Below are positions 1 to 8,664 of a stretch of DNA of 37,344 bases, piece by piece (position 1 is the stretch's first letter; each line of letters opens with the position of its first letter). The DNA is from M55B112 sp040880545 (GTDB lineage: Bacteria > Bacteroidota > Bacteroidia > Bacteroidales > GCA-2748055), in NCBI GenBank assembly GCA_040880545.1, contig JBBDIE010000054.1, forward strand, positions 1 through 37,344, in the 5' to 3' direction. The notes under the pieces were generated by a model, which saw only the letters and a program-made list of their open reading frames with translations, was not told the origin of the DNA and searched no databases. The position numbers and the translations under genes are program-made.

Positions 1-135
1 AAAGGTACTTGCTTTTAATCAACCGGATGAATACTTTTAGTGCATCAACTTATTTCTTGTACTGCACAAGAAACCATAGCGCTTTTTCCGTGTTATATAA
101 AAATAAAAACTACTAAACGTCAAATCCCATACAAA

Positions 136-2244
136 ATGAAAAAAATCATTGTACTAATTTCGATAATTGCTGTTTCCATGGCATGTAAAAAAGACCGGGA
201 ATCCGTGGTCTATCCTGAATCAAAAAAAATCGATCATATTGATAATTATCACGGCACCGATGTACGCGATCCCTACAGGTGGCTGGAAGATGATTTTTCG
301 GAAGAGACAAAAGCATGGGTGACTGCTCAGAATGAAGTTACTTTCGGTTATCTTGAACAGATTCCATTCAGGGACCAACTAAAGGCACGGCTGACTGAAT
401 TGTGGAATTACCCGAAAATGGGAACACCCTCAAAAAGAAGTGGTATCTACTTCTATAGCTTTAACACGGGACTTCAGAACCAAAGTGTATTGTATAAAAT
501 GAACAGCCTGGAGGAGGAAGGGGAAGTCTTTCTCGATCCCAATACCCTTTCTGAAGACGGCACCGTTGCTCTTTCAGCGTTTACAGTTTCAGGGGATGCC
601 AGGTATGCAGGATATGGAATTTCCAGGGCAGGATCCGACTGGCAGGAGTTTTTTGTACGTGATATTGAAACCGGCAAAGACCTGGATGACCATTTAAAAT
701 GGATAAAACATTCAAACATTTCCTGGTATGGAGATGGCTTCTATTACAGTCGTTTCCCGGAACCGGCTGAAAATTCCAAATTAACAGGTACCAATGAAAA
801 TAACAAGGTTTATTTTCATAAAATCGGCACCCCACAGTCGGATGACAATCTGGTTTACGAGGAACCTGATTTTCCGTTACGTGGATTTAGTATTGACGTC
901 ACTGATGATGAAAATTATGCCATCATTTACGCAACGGAGAGCACCAGTGGTAATGCTATAGGATTTAAGAAAATGAAAGATGCCGGATTTCACTGGCTGA
1001 TTAATACATTCGATAAAAACTACAATGCAATTGGAAACAATGAAAATATACTCTATGTACTCACTAACCAGGATGCACCAAAATATAAACTGATTGCAAT
1101 TGATATGGACAATCCTGCACCTGCACACTGGAAGGAGCTGATTCCGGAGGGTGAAAACGTATTGGAATCTTGCTCGTATATCGGTGGAAAGCTAATTGCT
1201 TCTTATCTGAAAGATGCCTACGATGTTACCAAAGTTTACGGTACGGATGGTACATTTTTACACAATATTGAATTTCCGGGTATCGGATCTGTAAGTGGTT
1301 TCGGTGGCGACACTGACGATGAAATCACCTTCTATTCATTTAACTCATTCAATTATCCACCTGTTATTTTTAAATATAATATCGCGGATAACAGCTCTGA
1401 ATTGTTCTATGAAACAGCTATCGATTTTGATGGATCGGCGTATGAAACTAACCAGGTATTCTTCGAAAGCAAGGACGGCACCAGCGTACCCATGTTTATA
1501 GTGCACAAGAAGGGCCTGAAATTGAATGGCAAGAACCCGACAATGCTCTATGGTTATGGTGGATTCAATGTTACCTATACACCGGGATTCACGGCCTCGC
1601 GAGTGGCATGGCTGGAACAGGGAGGAATCTATGTACTGGCCAATATTCGCGGTGGCGGTGAATATGGAGAGCAATGGCACAAAGCCGGCACAATTCTCAA
1701 AAAACAAAATGTATTCGACGACTTTATCGCTGCTGCCGAATTTCTTATTGATCAGAACTATACGTCCTCTGACAAACTAGCTATTATTGGAGGTTCCAAC
1801 GGAGGTTTACTGGTTGGAGCAGTTGTAAACCAGCGCCCGGAACTGTTTGCAGCAGCTATTCCTGCAGTGGGAGTAATGGATATGCTCAGATTTCATAAAT
1901 TTACAATTGGCCATTATTGGGTAACCGATTACGGATCTTCCGATGACCCTGCTCAATTTGAATACCTTCTTAGGTATTCACCGCTCCACAATATTAGTGA
2001 AGAGAATGAATACCCAGCAATAATGGTTACAACAGCAGATCACGACGACAGGGTTGTTCCCGCACATTCATTTAAATACATTGCAACCCTGCAAGAAAAA
2101 TATAAAGGCGACAATCCGGTTATCATCCGAATTGAAACAGACGCAGGCCATGGAGGTGGTAAACCAACTTCCAAATATATTGAAGAAATTTGTGATGAAT
2201 ATGCATTTTTCTGGTATAATATGAATTTTACCCCCAAATTTTAA
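136..2244 (+). CDS. Prolyl oligopeptidase (S9A), lipoprotein
   Basis: This is a serine peptidase of family S9A that cleaves short peptides after proline. The reading frame is open from 40, but the ATG at 136 is preferred because it gives a lipoprotein signal peptide with the lipidated Cys at residue 17 (VSMAC). The protein is then 702 aa, a normal length for the family. The N-terminal two thirds should be the seven-bladed propeller; residues before about 100 include the family-typical RDPYRWLED stretch. The catalytic triad is visible in the C-terminal hydrolase domain: Ser554 in GGSNGG, Asp in DHDDRV (around 635-638) and His672 in AGHGGG. The lipobox places it in the envelope, whereas many prolyl oligopeptidases are cytosolic. 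The residues after the Cys (KKD) resemble the charged lipoprotein export signals of Bacteroidota, so surface exposure is possible but inferred. A hairpin terminator follows. Confidence 0.93.
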   Translation: MKKIIVLISIIAVSMACKKDRESVVYPESKKIDHIDNYHGTDVRDPYRWLEDDFSEETKAWVTAQNEVTFGYLEQIPFRDQLKARLTELWNYPKMGTPSKRSGIYFYSFNTGLQNQSVLYKMNSLEEEGEVFLDPNTLSEDGTVALSAFTVSGDARYAGYGISRAGSDWQEFFVRDIETGKDLDDHLKWIKHSNISWYGDGFYYSRFPEPAENSKLTGTNENNKVYFHKIGTPQSDDNLVYEEPDFPLRGFSIDVTDDENYAIIYATESTSGNAIGFKKMKDAGFHWLINTFDKNYNAIGNNENILYVLTNQDAPKYKLIAIDMDNPAPAHWKELIPEGENVLESCSYIGGKLIASYLKDAYDVTKVYGTDGTFLHNIEFPGIGSVSGFGGDTDDEITFYSFNSFNYPPVIFKYNIADNSSELFYETAIDFDGSAYETNQVFFESKDGTSVPMFIVHKKGLKLNGKNPTMLYGYGGFNVTYTPGFTASRVAWLEQGGIYVLANIRGGGEYGEQWHKAGTILKKQNVFDDFIAAAEFLIDQNYTSSDKLAIIGGSNGGLLVGAVVNQRPELFAAAIPAVGVMDMLRFHKFTIGHYWVTDYGSSDDPAQFEYLLRYSPLHNISEENEYPAIMVTTADHDDRVVPAHSFKYIATLQEKYKGDNPVIIRIETDAGHGGGKPTSKYIEEICDEYAFFWYNMNFTPKF

Positions 2245-2269
2245 AATGCAGTAAAAAATAATTTTTTTT

Positions 2270-2318
2270 TAAAAAACTTGCCCGGGAGTAAATACCCGGC
2301 GCAAGTTATTTATTTTTA
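2270..2318 (+). terminator. Rho-independent terminator after prolyl oligopeptidase
   Basis: Arms AACTTGC (2275-2281) plus CCGGG (2282-2286) pair with CCCGG (2295-2299) plus GCAAGTT (2301-2307), with one bulged C and an 8-nt loop. An A-run precedes the hairpin and a T-rich run follows it. Confidence 0.8.
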
Positions 2319-2344
2319 TGCTCAATTCTTAGAATCCCTTAATT

Positions 2345-2980
2345 GTGAATTTTAATTACCTGGTTATAGAAGGAAATATTGGCGCCGGAAAAACTTCCCT
2401 TGCAACCAAACTTGCAGAAGATACAAACTCAAAACTCATTCTGGAACAGTTTGCCGCGAACCCGTTTTTACCAAAATTTTATGAAGAACCAGGCAAATAT
2501 GCTTTTCCGGTAGAATTAACTTTTCTGGCCGACAGGTACCATCAATTGAAAAATGAAATCAACCCCAGGGATCTGTTCCAGACAACAACCATCAGTGATT
2601 ATTATTTTGTTAAGTCTTTGATTTTCAGTAGAGAAACTTTAAAGGAAGACGAATATTCGCTCTACAAAAGAATCTTTGATATAATCCTGCAACAGCTCAC
2701 CATTCCAGATATATATGTTTACCTGCATGTAACAACCGATAGATTAATTCATAACATCATGCAACGGGGCAGGCAGTATGAAAGTCACATAACAAGGGAA
2801 TACCTGGAAAATATTCAAAAAGGATATTTTGATTTCATGAAAACGCACCCTGAAATGACATTTTTAGTAATAGATATCAATAATATTGATTTTGTTAATG
2901 AACAAGAGGATTATATAAAACTAAAAAGTGCTATATTAGGGGTCAATTATAGTCACGGTATGAATATGGTCATTTTGTAG
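2345..2980 (+). CDS. Deoxynucleoside kinase (dNK/dGK-dAK family)
   Basis: This kinase phosphorylates deoxynucleosides to 5'-monophosphates in nucleotide salvage. The 211-aa product has a P-loop GNIGAGKTS at residues 10-18, a conserved Glu-Gln pair (LEQF) after the first strand, an ADRYHQL segment, and the RGRxYE lid-type motif about two thirds along. All of these are typical of the deoxynucleoside kinase family. The start is a GTG at 2345; no upstream in-frame ATG fits because the terminator of the previous gene lies directly ahead. No folK domain is fused to it. It seems to be a single-gene unit between the terminator and the next promoter candidate. Substrate preference (dA, dG, dC or T) cannot be read by eye. 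Confidence 0.88.
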   Translation: MNFNYLVIEGNIGAGKTSLATKLAEDTNSKLILEQFAANPFLPKFYEEPGKYAFPVELTFLADRYHQLKNEINPRDLFQTTTISDYYFVKSLIFSRETLKEDEYSLYKRIFDIILQQLTIPDIYVYLHVTTDRLIHNIMQRGRQYESHITREYLENIQKGYFDFMKTHPEMTFLVIDINNIDFVNEQEDYIKLKSAILGVNYSHGMNMVIL

Positions 2981-3028
2981 AAATGCCTCATGAACACGAT
3001 TTTATTTTAATTTTATCAAAAACATTAT

Positions 3029-3036
3029 TAAGTTTG
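3029..3036 (+). promoter_or_regulatory. Candidate -7 promoter box for the TPR lipoprotein gene
   Basis: TAAGTTTG matches the Bacteroidota -7 consensus TAnnTTTG about 60 bases before the ATG at 3096. No good TTTG -33 box is seen at the usual spacing, so this is a weak call. Confidence 0.35.
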
Positions 3037-3095
3037 TATTTGTGAGTGTACATTTGACTTTAAATCTTTATATAAAAACAAATAACCAGATCGCT

Positions 3096-4805
3096 ATGAA
3101 AAAATTTAGAAACTCAGCTCTTATTATTCTTGCGGCAGCTGTTCTCAGCAGTTGCGGAGGTCTTAACAAAATGGTTGACGATGCAGACCAGGTGGTTTAC
3201 AAAGTTACACCTGAAGTGCTTGAAATGCACGGTGGAGAGGTGGAAGTTGCAGTTGAAGTAACTTATCCCGCTAAGTACTTCAATAAAAAAGCCATACTCA
3301 CTTTAACACCTGTAGTTAAATATGCAGGTGGAAAAACTGAGCTTAATCAAATTGTTGTACAGGGTGAAGATGTAACCGAAAACAACAAAGTAATCAATTA
3401 TGCAAGCGGTGGAAGGGAGAATGTTTCAAATTCATTCGTATTTACAGAAGATATGATGCTTTCTGAATTGGTTGTGGAGGTTTCTGGAGAAGCTAAAGGT
3501 AAAACAGTTAAATTTGATGATATCAAACTGGCTGATGGAATTATAGCCACACCTACATTGGTTGATCTAAATCCAACTGTTATTACACTAAGCGACAATT
3601 TCCAAAGGATCACACCTGAAGAATACGTGACTGATATCAAATACGTAATCAACAGGGCAGATGTACGCAGCTCGGAAACCAACAAAAAAGAGGTGGTTGG
3701 TATGTCGGAATTCCTTAAGAAAGTTGGAGAGAATGAAAGACTTGAACTCAAGAATCTTGAGATTTCAGCTTATGCATCACCGGACGGAAAATTTGACTTT
3801 AATGATAAATTGTCGAAAAAACGTCAGGAATCTGCAAACAAATATATCAGCAGTACACTGAAGCGGGCTAAAGTCAGCGTAGCTGATGAACTCTTCTCAC
3901 TTCTTGCAACTCCCGAAGACTGGGAAGGATTCAAGAAATTGATGGAGGCATCTGATATCCAGGACAAGGAGATGATCCTGCGTGTATTGAGCATGCATTC
4001 AGATCCTGAAGTTCGTGAACAGGAGATCAGGAATATTACCGAAGCTTTTGAAGAGATCAAAGATAAAATTCTTCCTGATCTCAGAAGATCTAAATTTACT
4101 GTTGCTGTTGAAAAGATTGGATACAGTGATGAGGAACTTAAAGACCTATGGACAAGTAATCCTGGTGAATTAAACCTGGAAGAACTGCTCTACACAGCTA
4201 CATTGTTCGAAAATATGGAGACAAAAGGCGATATTTACAAGCAAGCTCTTGTTGTTTCTCCAAGTTCTGTACGTGCACATAATAACCTGGGATGGACATT
4301 GTTTAACCAGGGTAACCTGGGAGCAGCTCAATCTTCCTTTATGGCAGCCAAAGAACTGAAAGACAGTGATGTTATTAACAACAACCTGGGTGCTGTTGCA
4401 CTGGCCAATAATGATATGGAAAAAGCAAATGAACTATTCACCTCTGCATTGGGTGCAGGTGCCGCTGTTAATTACAACCTGGGAATCGTTAGTATCATTG
4501 AAGGCGATTATGATAAAGCGCTCAACTACTTTGGAAGTGAGCCCTCATACAACAAGGCGCTTGCACTATACCTGAACAAAAGCGACGAAATGGGATTCAG
4601 GACCGCAGTGAACCTTACTGATGAGTCAGCCAAACAATACTATCTGGTTGCTGTTATTGCAGCATTCCAGAAAAAAGATGACCTGGCACTGGAAAACCTG
4701 AAAGTTGCAGTATCAAAAGATGCCTCACTGAAAGAGAGAGCAAAGAAAGATCTTGAATTCTCAGCACTGTTCGAAAATGCTGATTTCAAATCTATCGTAG
4801 AATAA
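3096..4805 (+). CDS. OmpA-like/TPR repeat lipoprotein
   Basis: The frame is open from 3042, but the ATG at 3096 gives a standard lipoprotein signal (LSSC, Cys20) and a 569-aa protein. Residues about 40-170 look like a beta-rich domain. About 185-257 resembles an OmpA-type domain (ISAYASPDG, then a KKRQESANKYI helix). From about 385 to the end there are tetratricopeptide-like repeats (RAHNNLGWTLFNQGNLGAAQSSF and similar). It is therefore likely a periplasmic or outer-membrane-anchored scaffolding protein. Proteins of this build are common in Bacteroidales, but I know no defined function. Repeated DNL/NNLG segments mark at least three repeats. It appears monocistronic, with its own terminator. 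Confidence 0.8.
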   Translation: MKKFRNSALIILAAAVLSSCGGLNKMVDDADQVVYKVTPEVLEMHGGEVEVAVEVTYPAKYFNKKAILTLTPVVKYAGGKTELNQIVVQGEDVTENNKVINYASGGRENVSNSFVFTEDMMLSELVVEVSGEAKGKTVKFDDIKLADGIIATPTLVDLNPTVITLSDNFQRITPEEYVTDIKYVINRADVRSSETNKKEVVGMSEFLKKVGENERLELKNLEISAYASPDGKFDFNDKLSKKRQESANKYISSTLKRAKVSVADELFSLLATPEDWEGFKKLMEASDIQDKEMILRVLSMHSDPEVREQEIRNITEAFEEIKDKILPDLRRSKFTVAVEKIGYSDEELKDLWTSNPGELNLEELLYTATLFENMETKGDIYKQALVVSPSSVRAHNNLGWTLFNQGNLGAAQSSFMAAKELKDSDVINNNLGAVALANNDMEKANELFTSALGAGAAVNYNLGIVSIIEGDYDKALNYFGSEPSYNKALALYLNKSDEMGFRTAVNLTDESAKQYYLVAVIAAFQKKDDLALENLKVAVSKDASLKERAKKDLEFSALFENADFKSIVE

Positions 4806-4822
4806 TGAATTAGTTTCTGAAT

Positions 4823-4860
4823 TAAAAGAGGCCGTCCTTTTAAGTACGGCCTCTTTTTTT
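4823..4860 (+). terminator. Bidirectional terminator between convergent genes
   Basis: A perfect 9-bp stem, AGAGGCCGT (4827-4835) with ACGGCCTCT (4846-4854), has a 10-nt loop, with A's before it and a run of T's after it. It can serve the TPR lipoprotein gene and, on the other strand, the methyltransferase gene that ends at 4913. Confidence 0.9.
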
Positions 4861-4862
4861 AT

Positions 4863-4890
4863 GTTCCAGCCACTCCACTTTATGGACAGG
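4863..4890. repeat. End fragment (copy C) of the palindromic mobile repeat
   Basis: This stretch shares CCAGCCA and then CACTTTATGGACAG (with a small gap) with the right end of the full element at 26173-26201. Only this end is present; no matching left end is found nearby. It is read as a decayed or truncated copy. Confidence 0.55.
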
Positions 4891-4912
4891 CTCTACTTAG
4901 ACTGACAAAGCA

Positions 4913-5443
4913 CTATCCGTGCAATTTTTTAAAAAATTCCCATAGTACAATCCCTGCCGAAACAGAAATGTTAAGTGAATGTTTTGTTCCGAACTGAGGA
5001 ATTTCCAGACAATGTTCACAACTGTCTACCACGATCTGATCCACCCCTTTAACCTCGTGACCAAATACCAGCGCATACTTGCTCTTTTTTGATACAGGAA
5101 ATGATTCAAGCATTACACTGCTAACCGTTTGTTCCACGGCACAGACCGTATACCCCTGTTCGCGGACAAATGAAACCGCGTCAATCGTCTGGTCATAATA
5201 ATTCCAGGCTACAGATTCTGTCGCTCCAAGTGCCGTTTTATGAATTTCCTTGTTGGGGGGAACCGCGGTAATACCACATAGGAGCACATATTCAACCAGA
5301 AAGGCATCGGAAGTTCTGAAAACCGACCCGATATTATGCATGCTTCTTACATTATCGAGGATAACAATAACAGGGATCTTTACGGTATTTTTAAACTCCT
5401 CAATGTCCAGTCTCTCCAGTTCCTCGTTCAGAAGTTTTCTCAT
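4913..5443 (-). CDS. SpoU/TrmH-family RNA 2'-O-methyltransferase
   Basis: This is a SAM-dependent SPOUT methyltransferase of 176 aa that methylates ribose in tRNA or rRNA. All three SpoU motifs are visible: motif 1 NIGSVFRTSDAF (about residues 37-48), motif 2 LVFGHEVKGV (about 124-133) and motif 3 IPQFGTKHSLNISVSAGI (about 148-165), which together form the trefoil-knot SAM site. It lacks an N-terminal substrate-binding extension, so it is a short TrmH/TrmL-like form. The target nucleotide cannot be deduced. It is divergent from sucC with a 92-bp gap. Confidence 0.9.
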   Translation of the reverse strand: MRKLLNEELERLDIEEFKNTVKIPVIVILDNVRSMHNIGSVFRTSDAFLVEYVLLCGITAVPPNKEIHKTALGATESVAWNYYDQTIDAVSFVREQGYTVCAVEQTVSSVMLESFPVSKKSKYALVFGHEVKGVDQIVVDSCEHCLEIPQFGTKHSLNISVSAGIVLWEFFKKLHG

Positions 5444-5501
5444 GAATGCGCTTTTTACGAAAATACTGATTATAAATCGCAGTATCCAGGAAAAAAAACG
5501 A

Positions 5502-5509
5502 TAATTTTG
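5502..5509 (+). promoter_or_regulatory. Candidate -7 box for sucC
   Basis: TAATTTTG fits TAnnTTTG and lies 26 bases before the sucC ATG, so transcription would start about 20 bases before the codon. No convincing -33 TTTG is seen. Confidence 0.4.
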
Positions 5510-5535
5510 TTTTCTTCATTGAAAAAATCAGAACT

Positions 5536-6723
5536 ATGAATATCCACGAATTCCAGGGAAAAGAAATTTTAAAACATTTTGGTGTTAGTGTACCGTTGGG
5601 TTATGTGGCTGAAACAGTCGAAGAGGCGGTTGAAGCAGCAAAGCGGATAAACGAATCAACCGGTGCAGGTACTTTTGCAGTGAAAGCTCAGATCCATGCA
5701 GGAGGAAGGGGAAAAGGAGGCGGAGTGAAGATCGCAAAAAACATCGATGAGGTTAAAGTACATGCATCATCTATTCTTGGAATGACTCTGGTAACGCATC
5801 AAACCGGTCCTGAAGGAAAACTGGTTCGTAAAATATTAATTGAACAGGGGATATTTTATCCGGGCGAATCTGAACCTGAAGAGTTTTACATGAGTGTACT
5901 GCTAAACCGTTCCACGGGGAGAAATATTATTATGTATTCCACTGAAGGGGGAATGGATATTGAAACTGTAGCAGAAAAAACACCTCATTTAATTTTCAGG
6001 GAAGAGATAGACCCGGCTATGGGGATTCAACCTTTCCAGGCCAGGAAAATAGCCTTCAACCTGGGCGTTTCAGGTTCAGCCTTTAAATCCATGGTGAAAT
6101 TTGTAACTTCCCTGTACCATGCCTACGAAAAGTCAGATGCCTCACTGTTCGAGATCAATCCGCTTTTCAAAACTTCCGATAACCTGATCATGGCTGCCGA
6201 CGCCAAAGTGAATATCGATGATAATGCACTTTTCAGACATTCCGATTATAGTGCCATGCGGGATATACACGAAGAGGATCCCACAGAAGTGGAGGCCGAT
6301 GAATTCAACCTCAATTTTATAAAACTGGACGGCAATGTCGGATGCATGGTGAACGGTGCCGGACTTGCCATGGCCACAATGGATATTATTAAGCTGTCGG
6401 GTGGGAAACCAGCCAATTTTCTTGATGTTGGTGGAACAGCCAACGCAGCCACCGTTGAAGCAGGGTTCAGGATTATTCTGAAGGATAAAAATGTTTCGGC
6501 GATCCTGATAAATATTTTTGGAGGAATTGTCAGGTGCGACAGGGTTGCTCAGGGTGTGGTTGATGCATACAGGTCCATCGGGAATATACCTGTACCTGTT
6601 ATAGTAAGGCTCCAGGGTACAAATGCAGAGGAGGCTAAGGTGCTCATAGACAAATCGGGATTGGCAGTTCACTCTGCCATCAGTCTTCAGGAGGCTGCAG
6701 ACAAGGTTAAGGAACTGGTTTAG
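5536..6723 (+). CDS. sucC: Succinate-CoA ligase (ADP-forming) beta subunit
   Basis: The beta subunit of succinyl-CoA synthetase makes ATP (or GTP) and succinate from succinyl-CoA, working as a heteromer with SucD. The product is 395 aa, the normal length. The N-terminal ATP-grasp domain begins with MNIHEFQGKEIL and has the glycine-rich GGRGKGGGVK segment (residues 54-63). The metal-binding region ends in FEINPL. The C-terminal ligase domain has FLDVGGTANAATVEAGF and GGIVRCDRVAQGV. There is no sucD in the window: the next gene is convergent pyrF, whose stop overlaps by 4 bp (6720-6723). The alpha subunit must therefore be encoded elsewhere. Confidence 0.95.
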   Translation: MNIHEFQGKEILKHFGVSVPLGYVAETVEEAVEAAKRINESTGAGTFAVKAQIHAGGRGKGGGVKIAKNIDEVKVHASSILGMTLVTHQTGPEGKLVRKILIEQGIFYPGESEPEEFYMSVLLNRSTGRNIIMYSTEGGMDIETVAEKTPHLIFREEIDPAMGIQPFQARKIAFNLGVSGSAFKSMVKFVTSLYHAYEKSDASLFEINPLFKTSDNLIMAADAKVNIDDNALFRHSDYSAMRDIHEEDPTEVEADEFNLNFIKLDGNVGCMVNGAGLAMATMDIIKLSGGKPANFLDVGGTANAATVEAGFRIILKDKNVSAILINIFGGIVRCDRVAQGVVDAYRSIGNIPVPVIVRLQGTNAEEAKVLIDKSGLAVHSAISLQEAADKVKELV

Positions 6724-7550
6724 ATGAGCCCTGCTTTTGCAAGTAACGCTTCCATCTGATCACGGTATTCAATTGCCCGCTGTCTTGCCGAGATTTCAAA
6801 CCTGTTGGTGACATCTGCATAAATAATTGATCTGCTAACATTTACAAGCATTCCACACTGACTGTTGTGTCCATTCATGAATACATCTTCCAGGCTGCCA
6901 CCCTGGGTACCTATTCCGGGTACCAGGAAGAAATGATCCGGAACGATCTTCCGTATGGTTTTGAAATATTCGGTCCTGGTGGCTCCTACCACAAACATCA
7001 TATTATCCTTTGTACCCCACTTCTTCGCGGTCCGAATAACCGTTTCATACAAACTCTTTTTATCCGCAGTCTGCAGTTGCTGAAAGTCCTGTGATCCAGC
7101 ATTGGATGTCAGTCCAAGAATAATACTCCATTTATTCTTAAATTCCAGGTAAGGATGAATACTATCCTTGCCCATATATGGGGAAAGCGTAACAGCATCG
7201 AAATCAAGATTTCTGAAAAACGTATTGGCATACATAACAGACGTATTGCCAATGTCTCCTCTCTTGGCATCCGCGATCAAAAAGATATCAGGCAGATTTT
7301 TCCTGATGTAATTGACCGTCATTTCCAGGCTCATCCACCCGGCTGCACCCATGGATTCATAAAAGGCCAGGTTTGGCTTATAGGCAACGGCCAGATCTTC
7401 TGTGGCGTCAATTATCCTTTTGTTGAATTCAAAGATCGGGTATTCAGTATCGAGCAATGACTTGGGAATTTTGTTGAAATCAGTATCAAGCCCCACACAT
7501 AAGAAGCTGGTCTTTTTCTTTATATTCTTAAATAGCTCTTCTGAATTCAT
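6720..7550 (-). CDS. pyrF: Orotidine-5'-phosphate decarboxylase (type 2)
   Basis: This enzyme converts OMP to UMP, the last step of de novo pyrimidine synthesis. The 276-aa length matches the longer type 2 form. The active-site signature DAKRGDIGN starts at about Asp94, with catalytic Lys96 and Asp99. The conserved substrate-binding region VAYKPNLAFYE and the C-terminal VPGIGTQGG phosphate loop are present. It is the last gene of the purM-prfA-pyrF unit, 14 bp after prfA, and converges on sucC with a 4-bp overlap. Confidence 0.96.
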   Translation of the reverse strand: MNSEELFKNIKKKTSFLCVGLDTDFNKIPKSLLDTEYPIFEFNKRIIDATEDLAVAYKPNLAFYESMGAAGWMSLEMTVNYIRKNLPDIFLIADAKRGDIGNTSVMYANTFFRNLDFDAVTLSPYMGKDSIHPYLEFKNKWSIILGLTSNAGSQDFQQLQTADKKSLYETVIRTAKKWGTKDNMMFVVGATRTEYFKTIRKIVPDHFFLVPGIGTQGGSLEDVFMNGHNSQCGMLVNVSRSIIYADVTNRFEISARQRAIEYRDQMEALLAKAGLI

Positions 7551-7564
7551 GATTCCCCGGTATT

Positions 7565-8653
7565 TTATTCCATACCACTCTCTTTCAACTTCTCAGCATT
7601 TTCTGCCATTTGAAGCTTCCCGATAATTTCACTTATATCACCATCAATAATGGAATTTAAATTATATAGCGTAAGATTGATCCGGTGATCGGTAACCCTG
7701 CCCTGCGGATAATTGTAGGTTCTGATCTTCGCCGAACGATCGCCCGAAGAGACCATGGTCTTTCGCTTGCCTGCAATCTCATCCATCCGCTTCTGATACT
7801 CCAGATTGTACAGCCTGGTTCGTAATTCCTTCATGGCTTTATCCAGGTTCTTGATCTGCGATTTTTCATCCTGGCAGGTAACAACAATCCCCGTGGGAAT
7901 GTGTGTCAGTCTGATCGCAGAATAGGTAGTATTGACCGACTGTCCTCCCGGACCAGATGAACAGTACGTGTCCTTTCGTATATCCTCCTGTTTCACCTCC
8001 ACTTCAAAGTCTTCTGCTTCCGGAAGAACCGCAACAGTTGAAGCTGACGTGTGAACCCTTCCCTGTGTCTCAGTCTGGGGCACTCGCTGGACCCTGTGAA
8101 CCCCCGATTCATACTTCATAACCCCATAGACGCCATGGCCAGTCATAGCCATGATAATCTCTTTATAACCACCTACAGTGCCTTCCGTGAAGCTTGTTGT
8201 CTCAACCTTCCACTTTCTTGACTCCGCATATTTCAAATACATCCTGTAAAGGTCACCCGCGAAAATACTGGCTTCATCCCCACCCGTACCTGCCCGGATT
8301 TCTACGATGGCATTTTTATCATCTTCCGGATCATCAGGGACCAGTAGCATCCTTATCTGCTCTTCCATCGGACTCTGCTTATGACTCAACTTCTCCAACT
8401 CCTCCTTGGCCATCTCTTTCATTTCAGCATCCGGCTCCTCTGTCAATATCTGTCGTGCATTGTCCATATTGCTCATCAGGTTTTTGTAGTTCTGGTATGC
8501 TTCAACGATTGGCTCAAGTTGACTGTATTCCTTATTCAGCTTAACATATCTCTTCATATCCGAAATGATCTCAGGCTGGCTAATCAGTCTCCCAACCTCT
8601 TCAAATCGTGATGCTACACTTTCAAGCCTTGATAATATTTGATTTTCACCCAT
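7565..8653 (-). CDS. prfA: Peptide chain release factor 1
   Basis: RF1 recognises UAA and UAG stop codons and triggers peptide release. The product is 362 aa. The universal GGQ loop is in SSGPGGQSVNTTYSAIR, and the stop-codon recognition tripeptide is present as PQT in RVQRVPQTETQGRVHTSAS, at the place where RF1 proteins carry PxT (RF2 has SPF). No programmed frameshift is present, which also argues for RF1 rather than RF2. It lies 11 bp after purM and 14 bp before pyrF, so the three are almost certainly co-transcribed. Confidence 0.97.
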   Translation of the reverse strand: MGENQILSRLESVASRFEEVGRLISQPEIISDMKRYVKLNKEYSQLEPIVEAYQNYKNLMSNMDNARQILTEEPDAEMKEMAKEELEKLSHKQSPMEEQIRMLLVPDDPEDDKNAIVEIRAGTGGDEASIFAGDLYRMYLKYAESRKWKVETTSFTEGTVGGYKEIIMAMTGHGVYGVMKYESGVHRVQRVPQTETQGRVHTSASTVAVLPEAEDFEVEVKQEDIRKDTYCSSGPGGQSVNTTYSAIRLTHIPTGIVVTCQDEKSQIKNLDKAMKELRTRLYNLEYQKRMDEIAGKRKTMVSSGDRSAKIRTYNYPQGRVTDHRINLTLYNLNSIIDGDISEIIGKLQMAENAEKLKESGME

Positions 8654-8664
8654 TTTTCCCTCGC

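Noticed and set aside
6142..6672. 176-aa minus-strand frame inside sucC
   Set aside because: It is fully opposite a well-conserved coding gene and has no recognisable features.
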